A stretch of DNA of 64,000 bases from Rhabdophis nuchalis (GCA_039707465.1 CM077644.1:200791962-200855961); one strand, 5' to 3'; positions 48,269 to 58,550 are shown, numbered from the stretch's first letter. Notes: generated from the letters alone by a model not told the origin. Made by a program: numbers and translations.

Positions 48269-48285
48269 GATTCTGCAGTATTTTT
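48269..48285. repeat. Right 17-bp target-site duplication of the half-L1
   Basis: gattctgcagtattttt, exact match to 46251-46267. Confidence 0.95.
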
Positions 48286-51200
48286 AAAAGCTAGATATTA
48301 TATAGGTTATTTCTCCCTAAACAGATCCTGCATATGGCACCGGGAGGTAGATCGTAAAGCAATAGCAATGTGTTTTACTTTCTATAATCAGATATAGTGA
48401 ATTTTACTTTGCTTCATGAACCAGGAACAATGCATCAGATAGTCAATCATCTGTTCTTAGTAAAAGCTAAGGAATACAAAAAGAATTGAACAAGGTTTGA
48501 GGTACTGAGGGTTGGTTTTAATCTAGATCTAGAAAGAAACAGGGGATTTTGCACTTTTAGTAATTTTTTTTAGTTTTTTTTTTTTTTACTGTTAAAACTA
48601 AATCCAGATGTGATTTTCTGAGTGGTATCAAAATCAACTTTCCCCCAGTCTTACTCTTTTCAGATGTATTGGGCTACAACTCCTATAATTTCAAGATAAT
48701 ATGCCCTTTGCCTGGCAGTTAGATAATTTGGGAACTGTTAAGGAAGTAGTCTAACATATTTGAAGGGCACCAAGCATTGGAAGACCTACCATAAATGGAA
48801 TAAAATATTTATGCTGTTGACAATTCATTGAAAGGTTCTTTGCCATCTGCTTTTTCAGAATAAGTTGTCCTATGCAGCCTATAGAACACTAATAATTTAA
48901 TGAATGTCAAACAGCAGATATAATAGGGGTATTTTCTTCATTATCCTTTTTTTAGAATGCTTGCTTCTTTCTATGAGAACCTTGATTTGGATATCCTTTA
49001 TATCACTTTTATTAGCTGTCCTTAAATAAATGCGTCTCATTTAATTAAATTTGAACAGCATCCTATGCTGGGAAAACTGTTTACAAAGATACAGTAATCA
49101 GCTGCCCTTAATGAGGGAATCACATGCTATCCTCTGCTTAATGCAAAAGAAAAAGATTTATTCGATCTGAAGAGAAACCAGTGTTAATGCAAAAGAGGAA
49201 GAAATGGGGAGAAGAGGTGCTCCAGTGACCAAAGGTGACTGCAAACCTTAATATCAGACAAGGACTGGTTTAAAAGAGTTACAGCTATTGTGGGTCCTTC
49301 AAAATTTGGAGCCAAACAAAACATTGGAATATGAAAATCCAAACTGGGGTGTGGAAAAGTGAACTAGGGCCATGGGAGTGAAGAAGTTAAAGCTGCCTGC
49401 CTTTGTCATTCCATCCTCAAGAGAGCATGGAACATTCACCTTATTGTCAGCTCAGACACTCACAGAGCCACCAAATACCACTGTGTGCAAGATGCTAAGA
49501 AACGATATTCGCTGAATTGAAATACTGCTCAGCAGAAGTGATGCTGACAGATCCTTTTAATTACCCACAGATTGACACGGGATTCCTTGAGAATTTATAG
49601 GAGTAGTAGATTGGTGCATAAGAGTCAGAGAGAAGCAATATTGCAAACTTCAGTGGCACTTACTCTTCAGTATCTCCAAACACAGTGATCACAGAGGCAG
49701 CATGATGTTCTGTAGATAGAGTCAGTGTTAAGGATTTACAGTGATTCTTCTTTATTACTTTTTGTCTGCATGGACGTTTCCTTCTGCCTTTGTTTGCAGA
49801 CATGCAAGCATGGAGCACTTGTTCTTTGAATCTCATGATATGATGTAGTCCTAGTCTTTTTTTATCCTACTCGTATATATTTCCTAAAACGAATTCTCTT
49901 CTCATACAGTTATAAAGTGTGCGTCATTACTTAATTAAATTAAATTGATTAATTTAATAGCTTAGATTAAAGTCGCACTTGCAAGATTGCTCATATAGAC
50001 ATCTAAACATTCCCTTCAACCAATCACTTCTTGTTTGCTTTTCCTAGGCTTGGAATTGAAATGTACCTTCTCTGCATTGTATAAATCGTTTAAACTGTTA
50101 TGTTTGTTCTGAATGGCACTAATTCCTATCTTGCTGCCTTCGATTCTTACACATGCATTTATTAATGCATATCCATGTTACCCAATGGGTAGATTGGATT
50201 GAAGAGATTAGCAAGAATCTAGTGGGGTACAAATGGGATAAGTGAAAAAACATACATAGCAATACCTTGACACAATCCTTCCAACACATTAAGAAAAGAT
50301 AGAGTTTGCATCATAAGATTGCAATGAAAATTTAATCACTTTAGCATTATCATAGTTAGGTATGTATCCTATGATCAGGTGGACAGGCCATCAAGAGCTA
50401 ACACAGCTTCATGTTAGCCAATAGGTAGACTAGACTGAAGGCATTTTGAAGCATAGTGGGCTGTCTATTGGCTAAATGTTAGCCAATGGATAGATTGAGT
50501 CAATAGAGTCCTTGTAAGTAGACTACTCATAGTACCCATATTAACATTGTATATGTTAATATGGCAGCCTAGGCCACATTATCTGGAGACAATCTATTTA
50601 TCCCAAGACAAGTACATCTTAAGCATCAGTAAGTAGCAGCAATGGGAAAATAGGGACTATCTGTTCTTTTCCTGGTATGTTTCTTTTCTATTTGTAACAC
50701 TTTTTCCACCTTCCTTTTTCCTGGGGCCAACTAGTGGTGTGAATTATTAGACTGAGGGTAATGTGTAGCTTTAGTTTGCCCCTTTATGGTCAAATGATAG
50801 CAAATACGGAATTGTGATTTAGAGAACAAATTGTTTCCAAAAAGATTGGAAACCTATCTTTTTGGGAGTAGTCTTCATGTGTTATCAAGGCCCACCCAAG
50901 AAATATATCACTCCGCCAACCCATTAAAAGATTGCCCATTTCTAGGCAATGATATATATTTTGTGTATTTAATATTCCATGTTCAAGACACATATCTTTG
51001 AATGTTTCTAAAATTCTGAAACACTTTAAAGAAGGAATACTGATCAGAATGAATAGCATCATAGGAGAAAAACTCATAGTGCCACAGTATCTTCTGTAAG
51101 ACATAATCACAAAAGACCATGTACAGTATACTAATGTACTTTCAAGAAGTCTTGAAATTATAAATTTGAATTTTAAACATTTAGGCGAATCTTGCTGAGA

Positions 51201-51826
51201 TATTCTAGTGAAAAATCGCTCGGAATAGAAGGTTAAGTAGTCTTGTTCTGCTCCCACAAGTATTTGTGGGAATTTGCATTTCCTCTTCCTTCTCCCTCCC
51301 CCCTTCCATCATCTAATTTTGAAATAATTGCAGTGTTAACTTGGGCAGCTTCCAACCCTAGGATTGCCTTGGACCACTTCATTCCTCAAAATGAGCCTTA
51401 TTCGGATTCCTGGCAAAGGTTTCCCAGCTTCTTTGTTTCCAATTTGATTTCAAATTCCAACTGGAAAACCAAGCAGAAAAGAATCAGAAATTGTATGTTG
51501 CATTCAAAAATGAAAGTGTTTTGTTACTATTATTACCATCCATTAATTATTAAGGTTTCATTAACCAAACCACTTTCATATTTATGCAAATTGACATTTG
51601 CCAGGTGGACAGTAGCACAACATTATAGCAAACCTTTTGTCTTCCTAAGCTACTATAAGAAAGAAGCAAGACAGCAAACAGAAAAATTTCTAGGCTAGGG
51701 AGGCAGAGAAATTCAAACTAGCCCATCAATTTCTTCAATGATCTGAGTGGCCTGCAATCTGTATGGAGGTATATGTTGCTGTCTCTATGTCTGCCATGAA
51801 CCTATTTTTATCCTTTACTAATTGTA
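48286..51826. other. Mostly unrecognised non-coding sequence
   Basis: A T13 run lies at 48573-48589. At 48660-48790 a decayed palindromic-MITE-like piece may remain (GGGCTACAACTCCTATAATT). A short motif containing GTTA(G/C)CCAATGG(G/A)TAGATT recurs at about 50172, 50413 and 50476. The 155-residue minus-strand frame 50790-51257 and the 151-residue plus-strand frame 51243-51698 have no family that I recognise. Confidence 0.45.
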
Positions 51827-51909
51827 CCAGGCCACGCGTTGCTGCGGCTTAGTCTGGTTAAATGGAAAAGAAAGAAAAGAGAAAGTGCACGTTTCTAATG
51901 TGTTTAATT

Positions 51910-52072
51910 TCACAATGCTTGTGGGTATACAATATTTTTTTTTGTTCCATTGTCTGTGCAGATATAGAGATTGTCTGATTTGCCGACTCAAGAGCACGCA
52001 ACATATAATTGTCCATGTGAGAAACAATCCGTGTGTTGATGTAAACCACACAATTTGACACAGCTCAATTCC
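51910..52072 (-). pseudogene. Helitron replicase-helicase C-terminus (fragment)
   Basis: Minus-strand translation gives SHGQLYVACS*VGKSDNLY, then NGTKKNIVYPQAL and a stop codon at 51910-51912. In the intact family the first stop is an arginine (ACSR, TGA here from CGA). Upstream, GIELCQ appears in another frame (52055-52072), so there is an indel between. This block is the last conserved motif (helicase motif VI region) of Rep/Helicase proteins. The rest of the protein (HUH nuclease and most helicase motifs) is missing, so it is inactive. Confidence 0.85.
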
Positions 52073-52149
52073 ACCGCCAATAAGAAAAACAGTTAAATGA
52101 AAAAATAAAAAAATAAACTATATTCAGGAAATGAACACTATGGTAAATG

Positions 52150-52630
52150 ACACAGCTCAATTCCAACGGCCGCCCTCTGCCCGTCTTACCTGTTTCACAT
52201 TGGCATGCGGCCAACCAGCCCGGCTACTTGCCATCACCATTAGCCGCTGCCTCAGAAATGCTGGTGTAATTCCCACTCCAGTTCTACGGAAACAGAGACT
52301 CGGATTCGTAGCGCCTTCTGGGTAGCATGGTTTTCTCCCACCCATTTGCTGCAGTCTATGAGGGAATTTTTCTTCGCCGCTACTACAGATCCCATGATGC
52401 CTCGCAAGGACGAAGAGGAGAATGAGAAAATGGAGGGGGGGGAGAGAGAGAGACTAAGAGGGCTTTCTCGAAGGGGAGAAGGGGAGGAGCTCGCGCCTGC
52501 AGTAACAGGCCCTGGTGGTGCATTTTTCCTCAATCGAAAAGAGGAGTGGTCTAGGCGGGAGGGGAGGGTTTGCACTGTAGAATGAAGCGGGCCGAGGATT
52601 GGCTGAAGCCAGTGAGGAAGGCCAGGGGGG
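52150..52630. promoter_or_regulatory. GC-rich promoter-like cargo in the Helitron
   Basis: This segment stands out for its GC content and CpG dinucleotides. It has a good match to the ZNF143/Staf site (tactacagatcccatgatgc, 52381-52400; consensus ACTACAATTCCCA.CATGC), a weaker inverted one (TTCTGGGTAGCATGG, 52316-52330) and an inverted CCAAT box (GATTGGCT, 52597-52604). These are typical of housekeeping CpG-island promoters. Helitrons often capture host gene fragments, so a captured host promoter and first exon is plausible. I could not name a donor gene, and no frame here is convincing. Confidence 0.5.
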
Positions 52631-52682
52631 CATGGTAGGTTGAAGCCAAAATGGAATCGTAAAATACTTAGTACAGTGTGTG

Positions 52683-52990
52683 TTGCTTTTACCTGTCACA
52701 GGTGTGACATCTATATAATAGTAGGTACATAAAAAAATGTGCGTATTCAAATTCAACTTTGTGTCAAAATTTCAAAGCAATCAGTGAAGAACTGTCAGAG
52801 ATTTAAGTTTTTGAACAAATGAACATTTACATTTGCTTTTACCTGTCACAGGTGTGACATCTATATAATATAGGTATATAAAATGTTCGAATGCAATGTT
52901 GTGTCAAAATTTCAAAGCAATCGATGAAGAACTTTAGGAGATTTAAGATTTTGAACAAATGAACATTTACATTTTTATTTATATAAATTA
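52683..52990. repeat. Tandem duplication of the Helitron 5' region
   Basis: Two ~150-bp copies (52683-52835 and 52836-52990) share TTGCTTTTACCTGTCACAGG, TGTGACATCTATATAAT, TTGTGTCAAAATTTCAAAGC and TTTTTGAACAAATGAACATT. The order equals the 5' subterminal region of the other Helitrons. The element therefore has a doubled 5' end. Confidence 0.9.
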
Positions 52991-53025
52991 GAGATTCTTA
53001 ACACATATTCCAGGAGAAATTATAT

Positions 53026-53278
53026 CAGAGGTGGTATTCAGCAGGTTCTGACCAGTTCTGAAGAACTGGTAGCAGAACTTGTGAGTAGCTCAGAGAACCA
53101 GTAAATGCCACCTCTGACTGGCCCCACTCCCATCTATTGTCTGCCTCCTGAGTCCCAGCTGATTGGGAGGAAATGGGGATTTTGTAGTATCCTTCCCCTG
53201 CCATGGCTACCAAGCCATGCCATGCCCACCAAGCCACCCCCACAGAACTGGTAGTAAAATTTTTGACTCCCACCACTG
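53026..53278. mobile_element. hAT element (CAGAGGTG family)
   Basis: Left end CAGAGGTGGTATTCAGCAGG, right end TTGACTCCCACCACTG, exact duplications aattatat at 53018-53025 and 53279-53286. About 85 percent similar by eye to 33411-33704, with an internal deletion. Confidence 0.95.
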
Positions 53279-53286
53279 AATTATAT

Positions 53287-54223
53287 GTTTAAAAAGCTTA
53301 TTACAAAACAGCATCATCATATTCTCCATTTGCATCTCTGTCTTCGCTCCTTCCTCTATATCTGCAATATCTCCTGTGATTTGTAGTACTACACTTTCTT
53401 TAGAGTTGCAACCTTACAGGGAAAAGGAAAAGCTTCCCAGAACAAGAAAAAATATGTCCGTTAGTATGCCAAAATTGTACATTTTTCAACCACTAGTCAC
53501 ATTGATGTTAACCTCCAATTTCTCATGTTCATTCTCAGAGCAGCTCAAATTAGATTTCATAAGAAGAAATATAAATTTCTTCTAGTAAAATAAATTTGTC
53601 ACAGATTCTCAAAATAAAATCTGCTTATTATATTAAAGTTACCTCCCAACGCACTTTCAGGATTTTTTTAAAGCTTATAATCTTTTATAAGATTGGATCT
53701 TTAAAAATTATTTTATATCTTGATTCACTGTCTGTCTGACGATCTTGTTATTGGAATAGATCACTACTTCTGCACTTTCTAGAAAGTCCATAATTGCTCA
53801 TCCAAACTTAAAAATTCAGCCTGGGTTGAATGTCTGCCTGAATTACCTGAAAACCCTATTTTTGTTTGTGTGTGTGTGTGTGTGTGTCTGTCTGTCTGTC
53901 TGTCTGTCTGTCTGACTATAGTTGGACAGATAGTTACAAGCATACCAATGATGCTCAATATAATATTAAGAAAAGATACCAGGAAAAATACATTGTTTTT
54001 GTAATATTCAAAAGGAAAAAAACGAATTGTTTTAGCTTAGTAACAGAGTCAGTGCTTTGCTAAATCCTTTGCTTCTCTTCTGAAATCTGCAGATCCCTAC
54101 TGACTGGGCCACAGTGAATTTGTAAATGTAGTGGGTTATAATGTTTTATGGTTTAGGTTTCTTCAAAATTTGAGAGGATCCAATGGATCCAGGATTATTT
54201 TGTGAAAACCTCAGTCTATAAAA
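53287..54223. other. Non-coding with a (GT)n(TCTG)n microsatellite
   Basis: A (TG)n run passing into seven TCTG units lies at 53863-53914. Nothing else recognised. Confidence 0.6.
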
Positions 54224-54231
54224 GTCTAGAC

Positions 54232-54571
54232 CAGGGGTGTCAAACTTGATTTGATTGAGGACTGCATCAGGGTTGTGTTTGACCCTGAGATGGGCATGGC
54301 CGGGGTGAATGGGGCCAGCTTGATGTCAGTTCTGTCAGGAGCACCTGTGATGGCCCCAGTGCTCTGCCAGCGAAAACAGGCTCCTGAGCTCCATTTTCAG
54401 CTGCCATGGCCTCCTGCAACCCTCTGGAAGTGAAAACGGAGCTCCCCATAGAGCTTGGGAGCCCGTTTTCACTGACAGAAGCACCACGGGCCGGTCCTTC
54501 ACTGTTTCCAGGGTGGCCCCACAGGCCAGATATAAGTACCCGGGCCTGGAGTTTAGGTCTAGACACTCCTG
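54232..54571. mobile_element. hAT element (CAGGGGTGTCAAACT family)
   Basis: Left end CAGGGGTGTCAAACTTGATT; right end GTTTAGGTCTAGACACTCCTG, a diverged inverted repeat. Exact duplications gtctagac at 54224-54231 and 54572-54579. GC-rich interior; the open frames in it are not recognisable as transposase. Confidence 0.9.
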
Positions 54572-54579
54572 GTCTAGAC

Positions 54580-55489
54580 CTAACCTACTACTGATTTTAA
54601 AATGGAAAATAATATTGTTTTCTCTAGTAAAATAAATTCCAGCATGCAATTGTTTTAATAAAATAAGTCATTTTAATTTTAAAAAAAAACAAATTAAACA
54701 GTATAGTACAATGCTACTGCCAGGGAAACAAACTATTGATTAACCATGGGAATAAAGTATTGCAGTAGAAATAGCATTATGTCTATTCATTAAATTTTGA
54801 ACACCATTGCCAGAAGGCTGCAATATATAAAATTTAGAACAAATTAGAATATTATATAATAATTGTACACTGTGCTGATATTTTGTTCAAATGGATTTTG
54901 TAAAGATCAGCTTTAGATTAAGAATCCTGAGAGGGATCTGGAGGTCTCTGTGACAATTTAAAATAATACACTCCTTGCCAGTGATAAATTTTGTTTGGTA
55001 TACATAGATTTGTGTAGTTTCAGCTTCATAAAATTAGATGCTCAAGCTTCTAGTATTAGGTAAACAATTCTTCAAGTTTTATCTACATAGTCTTCTATAT
55101 TTATGATTTGAACAACTTTTTCCCATTGGATGTGTCTCATGATAGTAAATAAAATTTGCCCCATTAGAAGGTTATAGTCAAATATGTTCCATATGCCTTT
55201 TTCAACACATTGGCAAATTAAGTATGAAAATGATGCATTTCTTTTATGAGCTATGTAAATTATTTTCTTTCTGTAGAACAGCTTCTGTAAAAATGATTTT
55301 CTTTTTCCTAAAGAAAATCTGTTTCAATGAGGGGGCTTGGGAAAGATAATCTTGGTTTATCTATTTTTCCGTATCAATTCCTCAATCCTATTTTTGCAAT
55401 AAAAGCAGCTGAAATACTTCAGAAATTTCTTTCATCAATAATATTGCACAATAAATAGCTTTTTGAAGATATATATATGTGTGTGTATG
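54580..55489. other. Non-coding, no recognisable element
   Basis: AT-rich; an ATATATATATGTGTGTGTATG tract at 55470-55490 borders the HHR-A array. Confidence 0.5.
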
Positions 55490-55527
55490 TGTTAGTTTTA
55501 TGAGCTGATCAATAAATAAATCAGAGA

Positions 55528-55574
55528 GACTAGGATAGATCTATTTTGAGCTTTTGAGCTCTCATCAGGTAGCC
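55528..55574 (-). ncRNA. Degenerate type I hammerhead (HHR-A, copy 1)
   Basis: Minus strand: CTGATGA (plus 55562-55568), stem II GAGCT/AGCTC, self-complementary ATAGATCTAT and C17. The essential GAAA reads AAAA, and the base pair next to the cleavage site in stem I is lost, so it is probably inactive. The parts are otherwise in canonical order. Confidence 0.6.
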
Positions 55575-55655
55575 ATACCTTTACTGGGATTCGAACCGGG
55601 GCTGTATTGCATATCAGGCAAGAGCCTTTAACCGTTCAGCCAGCCAGGCACTCCC
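55575..55655 (-). ncRNA. tRNA-like module (HHR-A, copy 1)
   Basis: Minus strand A box TGGCTGAACGG (plus 55632-55642) and B box GGTTCGAATCC (plus 55587-55597), 45 nt apart, both canonical Pol III type 2 promoter matches. Between them, TTGC-CTGATAT-GCAA forms an anticodon-like stem with a 7-nt loop (T at 33; anticodon GAT by position). No acceptor stem. Part of a repeat, not a tRNA gene. Confidence 0.7.
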
Positions 55656-55920
55656 AATTGCATCAGCTGAGACAGGAGGATTAGTATCTATAATTGTTCC
55701 ACAACATCCTGTTAGGGCCCCAATTAAGGGAGGAGACATACTGTTTCCTTTTCTGCCTTTCGGCTCATCACCAGAGACCATCTAGACAGAAAGCCATGAG
55801 TTCCATTGAGTAATTTTTTTTTATATGTGTGTTAGGTTTTTTGAGCTGATCAATAAATATATCAGGGAGACTAGTATAGATCTATTTTGAGCTTTTTAGC
55901 TCTCATCCCAGTAAGGGTAT

Positions 55921-55966
55921 GGCTAGCTGATGAGAGCAAAAAGCTCGAAATAGATCTAAACTAGTC
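55921..55966 (+). ncRNA. Near-complete hammerhead (HHR-A, copy 2)
   Basis: GGCTAG, CTGATGA (55927-55933), stem II GAGC-AAAAA-GCTC, GAAA (55947-55950), TAGATCTA, then AA, CTAGTC. Stem I (GGCTAG with CTAGTC) forms six pairs including one G.U. The pair at the base of stem III is lost because U16.1 is A here, so activity would be weak or absent. The tRNA-like module that precedes other copies is deleted. Confidence 0.7.
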
Positions 55967-55998
55967 TCTCTGATTTATTGATCAGCTCAAAAAACCTA

Positions 55999-56031
<33 letters not shown>

Positions 56032-56359
56032 ATTGTTTCACAACACCCTGTTAGAGCCCCAATTAAGGGAGGAGACATACTGTTTCCTTTTCTGCCTTTC
56101 GGCTCATCACCAGAGACCATCTAGACAGAAAGCCATGAGTTCCGTTGTGTTAATTTTTTATCAGCTCATAAAACTAACACACATATTAAAAAAGTAACAC
56201 AACAGAACTCATGGCTTTCTGTTTAGATGGTCTCTGGTGATGACCTGAAAGGCAGAAAAGGAAACAGTATGTCTCCTCCCTTAATTGGGGCCCTAACAGG
56301 GTGTTGTGAAAACAATTATAGATATTAACCCTCCTGTCTCAGCTGATGCAATTGGGAGA

Positions 56360-56430
56360 GCCAGGCTGGCTGAATGGTTTAAAGGCTGCTGCCTGATATG
56401 CAATACAGACCTGGTTCGAATCCCAGTAAG
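56360..56430 (+). ncRNA. tRNA-like module (HHR-A, copy 3)
   Basis: A box TGGCTGAATGG (56367-56377), B box GGTTCGAATCC (56413-56423), T arm CTGG/CCAG paired. Directly followed by a hammerhead. Same module as 55575-55655 in the opposite orientation. Confidence 0.7.
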
Positions 56431-56435
56431 AGTAT

Positions 56436-56482
56436 GACTAGCTGATAAGAGCTAAAAAACTCGAAATAGATCTATCCTGGTC
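56436..56482 (+). ncRNA. Degenerate hammerhead (HHR-A, copy 3)
   Basis: GACTAG, CTGATAA (56442-56448; G8 is A), stem II GAGC with a mismatch, GAAA (56463-56466), ATAGATCTAT, C17 (56476), then CTGGTC. Stem I forms six pairs. The G8 change should abolish catalysis, but the other core bases and the self-complementary stem III are kept. Confidence 0.7.
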
Positions 56483-56655
56483 TCTCTGATTTATTTATTG
56501 ATCAGCTCATAAAACTAACACACATATCTAAAAAATTTACACAACGGAACTCTTGGCTTTCTGTCTAGATGGTCTCTGGTGATGAGCCGAAAGGCAGAAA
56601 AGGAAACAGTATGCCTCCTCCCTTAATGGGGCCCTAACAGGATGTTGTGAAAACA

Positions 56656-56660
<5 letters not shown>

Positions 56661-56694
<34 letters not shown>

Positions 56695-57348
56695 GTAAGT
56701 CAAGGAATTGCTTCAGCGAAGAAGCTATTATATATTTTTGCCACAACAATAATTGAATTACCCTATCTGTAATTGGTATAGTAACTTCATAATTATTTTC
56801 GGAAGAAATTAAGAACAAATAAACAGCTATTTTTAAAATAAATCCATAGTCCCTTAGCAACATTTTGAGATCATTGATGTCAACTGAGTTTGGAATAATT
56901 AAATTAAGAATTTTAATTTACATTTATACGTTCTTTATACTCCAGACAGATAGCTTGGCCTTCACCACTCCAAAACTGTGATGTTTGTTACTTCTAGAAT
57001 TGCCTTATGATTGTCTCCCTTTAAAATTGAATAATTTCACAATTAATTAGCTTTTTGTTAATACAGTCAATTCTGCAAAAAGCTTATCTGAACATACAGT
57101 TCCTAGTTACACATATGTTTATCTTGCCCAGGAAAGGTACTGAAATGTATAGACATCCCAATTTGCCCAATACAGAAGTTATTTTACCATATTTATTCAT
57201 TTATAAGCTGCTTTTTAGAATGAGACATTTCAATACATTTAATATTTAATATTAATAATCTAAAAATTTTAATTGTGCTTATAGTAGTAATGCAAATAGT
57301 GTTTCAGAGTGTAGTTAAATTATTATAGTTGAAGAAAATCCCTATGAG
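56661..57348. other. Non-coding after a (CA)n tract
   Basis: (AC)n then ATATATA at 56656-56695 ends the array. The rest to 57348 is AT-rich and unrecognised. Confidence 0.5.
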
Positions 57349-57510
57349 AAAGCCAGTTTGGTGTAGTAGTTAAAGCATCAGCCTGAAATTGGAAGACCAT
57401 GAGTTCTAGTCCCACCTTGGGCACAAAGGTAGCTGGACGAGCCACAAGTGACTAGTGCCTTTCTTTCAGCCCTAGGAAAGAGGTAATCAGACACAATTGA
57501 ACAGAAAGTG
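57349..57510 (+). mobile_element. tRNA-derived SINE (AGTTTGGTGTAGTAG family)
   Basis: GCCAGTTTGGTGTAGTAGTT then AAAGCATCAGCC (A box region) and GAGTTCTAGTCCC (B-box-like). The body has CTGGACGAGCCACAAGTGAC and TTTCAGCCCTAGG. Same family as 21832-21964. The end is not sharply defined. Confidence 0.65.
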
Positions 57511-57879
57511 GGAGGGAGGGGGGACTTATTTAGAACTTAATGGCTGATGCCAAATTGTGTGTGGAATTGCATTGATACAAGATAGCTGTTATGTCCATTG
57601 AATCAATTGTCCTAACACCTACCTTGGATCAATGCAATTCAATGAATCAGATGCATTTTACTAGGTTTGTTTTAACTTATCTTATTGTTATCTTATTGTT
57701 ACAATATACAAAAAAATACAAAATCACACCTGCGAGTTCTTTAGCTGATGTTATCCTTCATGCACATCAATCTATTCCTAAGAACTTAAGTTGTAGTCAT
57801 GTATTGGCATAGTATATGTGCAGATCCAACCTTTGTGGCCTTTTGGAATTGATAGATGGAAATGTATGAATTTATAGAT

Positions 57880-58430
57880 TTTCTAACTGCCATCGAAGGT
57901 TGTTTTTGTCACCCAGTGTTCCAGAACTACTGGGATCACTGGCCTGGCTTATGCCATAATCTTTCAGTTTTGATTTTCACATCTTGATACTTTGTGATCT
58001 TCTCCTATCCTATGTCTTCTATCCTACTATCCCCTGGTATTGCCACATCCATTACTTTCATCTTTTCAACCACAGTTAAATCTGATCTGTTATGAACCGA
58101 GACTTTATCAGTTTGTATTTGGATATGTCACAATATTTTAACCATCTCATTTTCAATTACTTTTTCAACTTATGTTCCCACCAATTTTTCATTACTGGCA
58201 TATGATAAATTTTACAGATGTTCCAGTGAATCATTTGTCATTTGTGTTATATCATTATAAATAATCAGTTTGTGCATATACCATCGACTGTTTCTTCTGC
58301 TTCTTTGCACAATCTGCACTTCGAATCATTTGATGATTTTTCAATTCTGGCATCCATTGTATTAGCTTAAATGGCTTGTTCTTTAGTAGCCAAAATCATC
58401 CTCACCATGTTTTGTTCAATGTTCTAATTA
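57880..58430 (-). pseudogene. R4-like LINE, C-terminal region (decayed)
   Basis: Minus-strand translation, with shifts, gives VHNRSDLTVVEKMKV followed by MDVAIPGDSRIED and KYQDVK, the restriction-like endonuclease region of R4-like elements (the PD-type motif is RSD here). A zinc-finger-like part lies near 58300. Same order as 59258-59631. Confidence 0.6.
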
Positions 58431-58432
58431 TA

Positions 58433-58550
58433 ATCTGTACAGTATCTATTTCCCTGTTGATCCCTATGTTCAATGTTCCCTGTTGATCCCTATGTTCAAT
58501 GTTCTAATTATAATCTGTACAGTATCTATTTCCCTGTTGATCACTTTTAG
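58433..58550. repeat. Tandem duplication with nested short repeat
   Basis: TCTAATTATAATCTGTACAG with TATCTATTTCCCTGTTGATC occurs twice (from about 58424 and from 58503); between them TGTTCAATGTTCCCTGTTGA is itself repeated. A local replication-slippage product at the edge of the R4-like fragment. Confidence 0.85.

Larger units (their letters stand above)
51827..52992 (-). mobile_element. Helitron, copy 4, with helicase remnant and GC-rich cargo
   Basis: On the minus strand it ends GCAACGCGTGGCCTGG before T (CTGG fits the CTRR rule), with GCCGCAGCAACGCGTGGC as the terminal hairpin region. The 5' part has TTTATATAAATAAAAATG as in the other copies. At 1.17 kb it is the longest copy. Inside are, in plus-strand order: a Helitron helicase C-terminus (51910-52072), a GC-rich promoter-like segment (52150-52630), and two tandem copies of the 5' terminal region (52683-52990). 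It links the short (GGTA)n Helitrons to a coding ancestor. Confidence 0.8.
55490..56660. repeat. HHR-A array: tRNA-like plus hammerhead modules, inverted
   Basis: Modules of one ~341-nt unit in both orientations. Minus: 55490-55913 (one whole unit and a hammerhead half). Plus: 55914-56005. Minus: 56030-56155. Plus: 56162-56660 (the CAGCTCATAAAACTAACA start recurs at 56162 and 56503, giving the 341-nt period). Junctions are inverted repeats (55831-55913 with 55926-56005; 56031-56158 with 56190-56318). Edges are (CA)n/(TA)n tracts. The unit order is tRNA-like, hammerhead, then a spacer with AACTCATGGCTTTCTGTCTA and CCTCCCTTAATTGGGGCC. It is a diverged relative of HHR-B at 62130. Confidence 0.85.

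Noticed and set aside
50790..51698. 155- and 151-residue frames on opposite strands
   Set aside because: I briefly considered a LINE fragment but could not place a single diagnostic motif; treated as chance.
52346..52585. Coding exon in the GC-rich Helitron cargo
   Set aside because: The 79-residue frame is Glu/Arg-rich low complexity and I could not match it to a gene; kept only as promoter-like sequence.
56560..56610. A third hammerhead at CTGGTGATGAGCCGAAAGGC in the HHR-A spacer
   Set aside because: It resembles TGATGA...GAAA, but the GAAA lies in the loop of a GCC/GGC hairpin and C3 is G; more likely a GNRA-capped stem.
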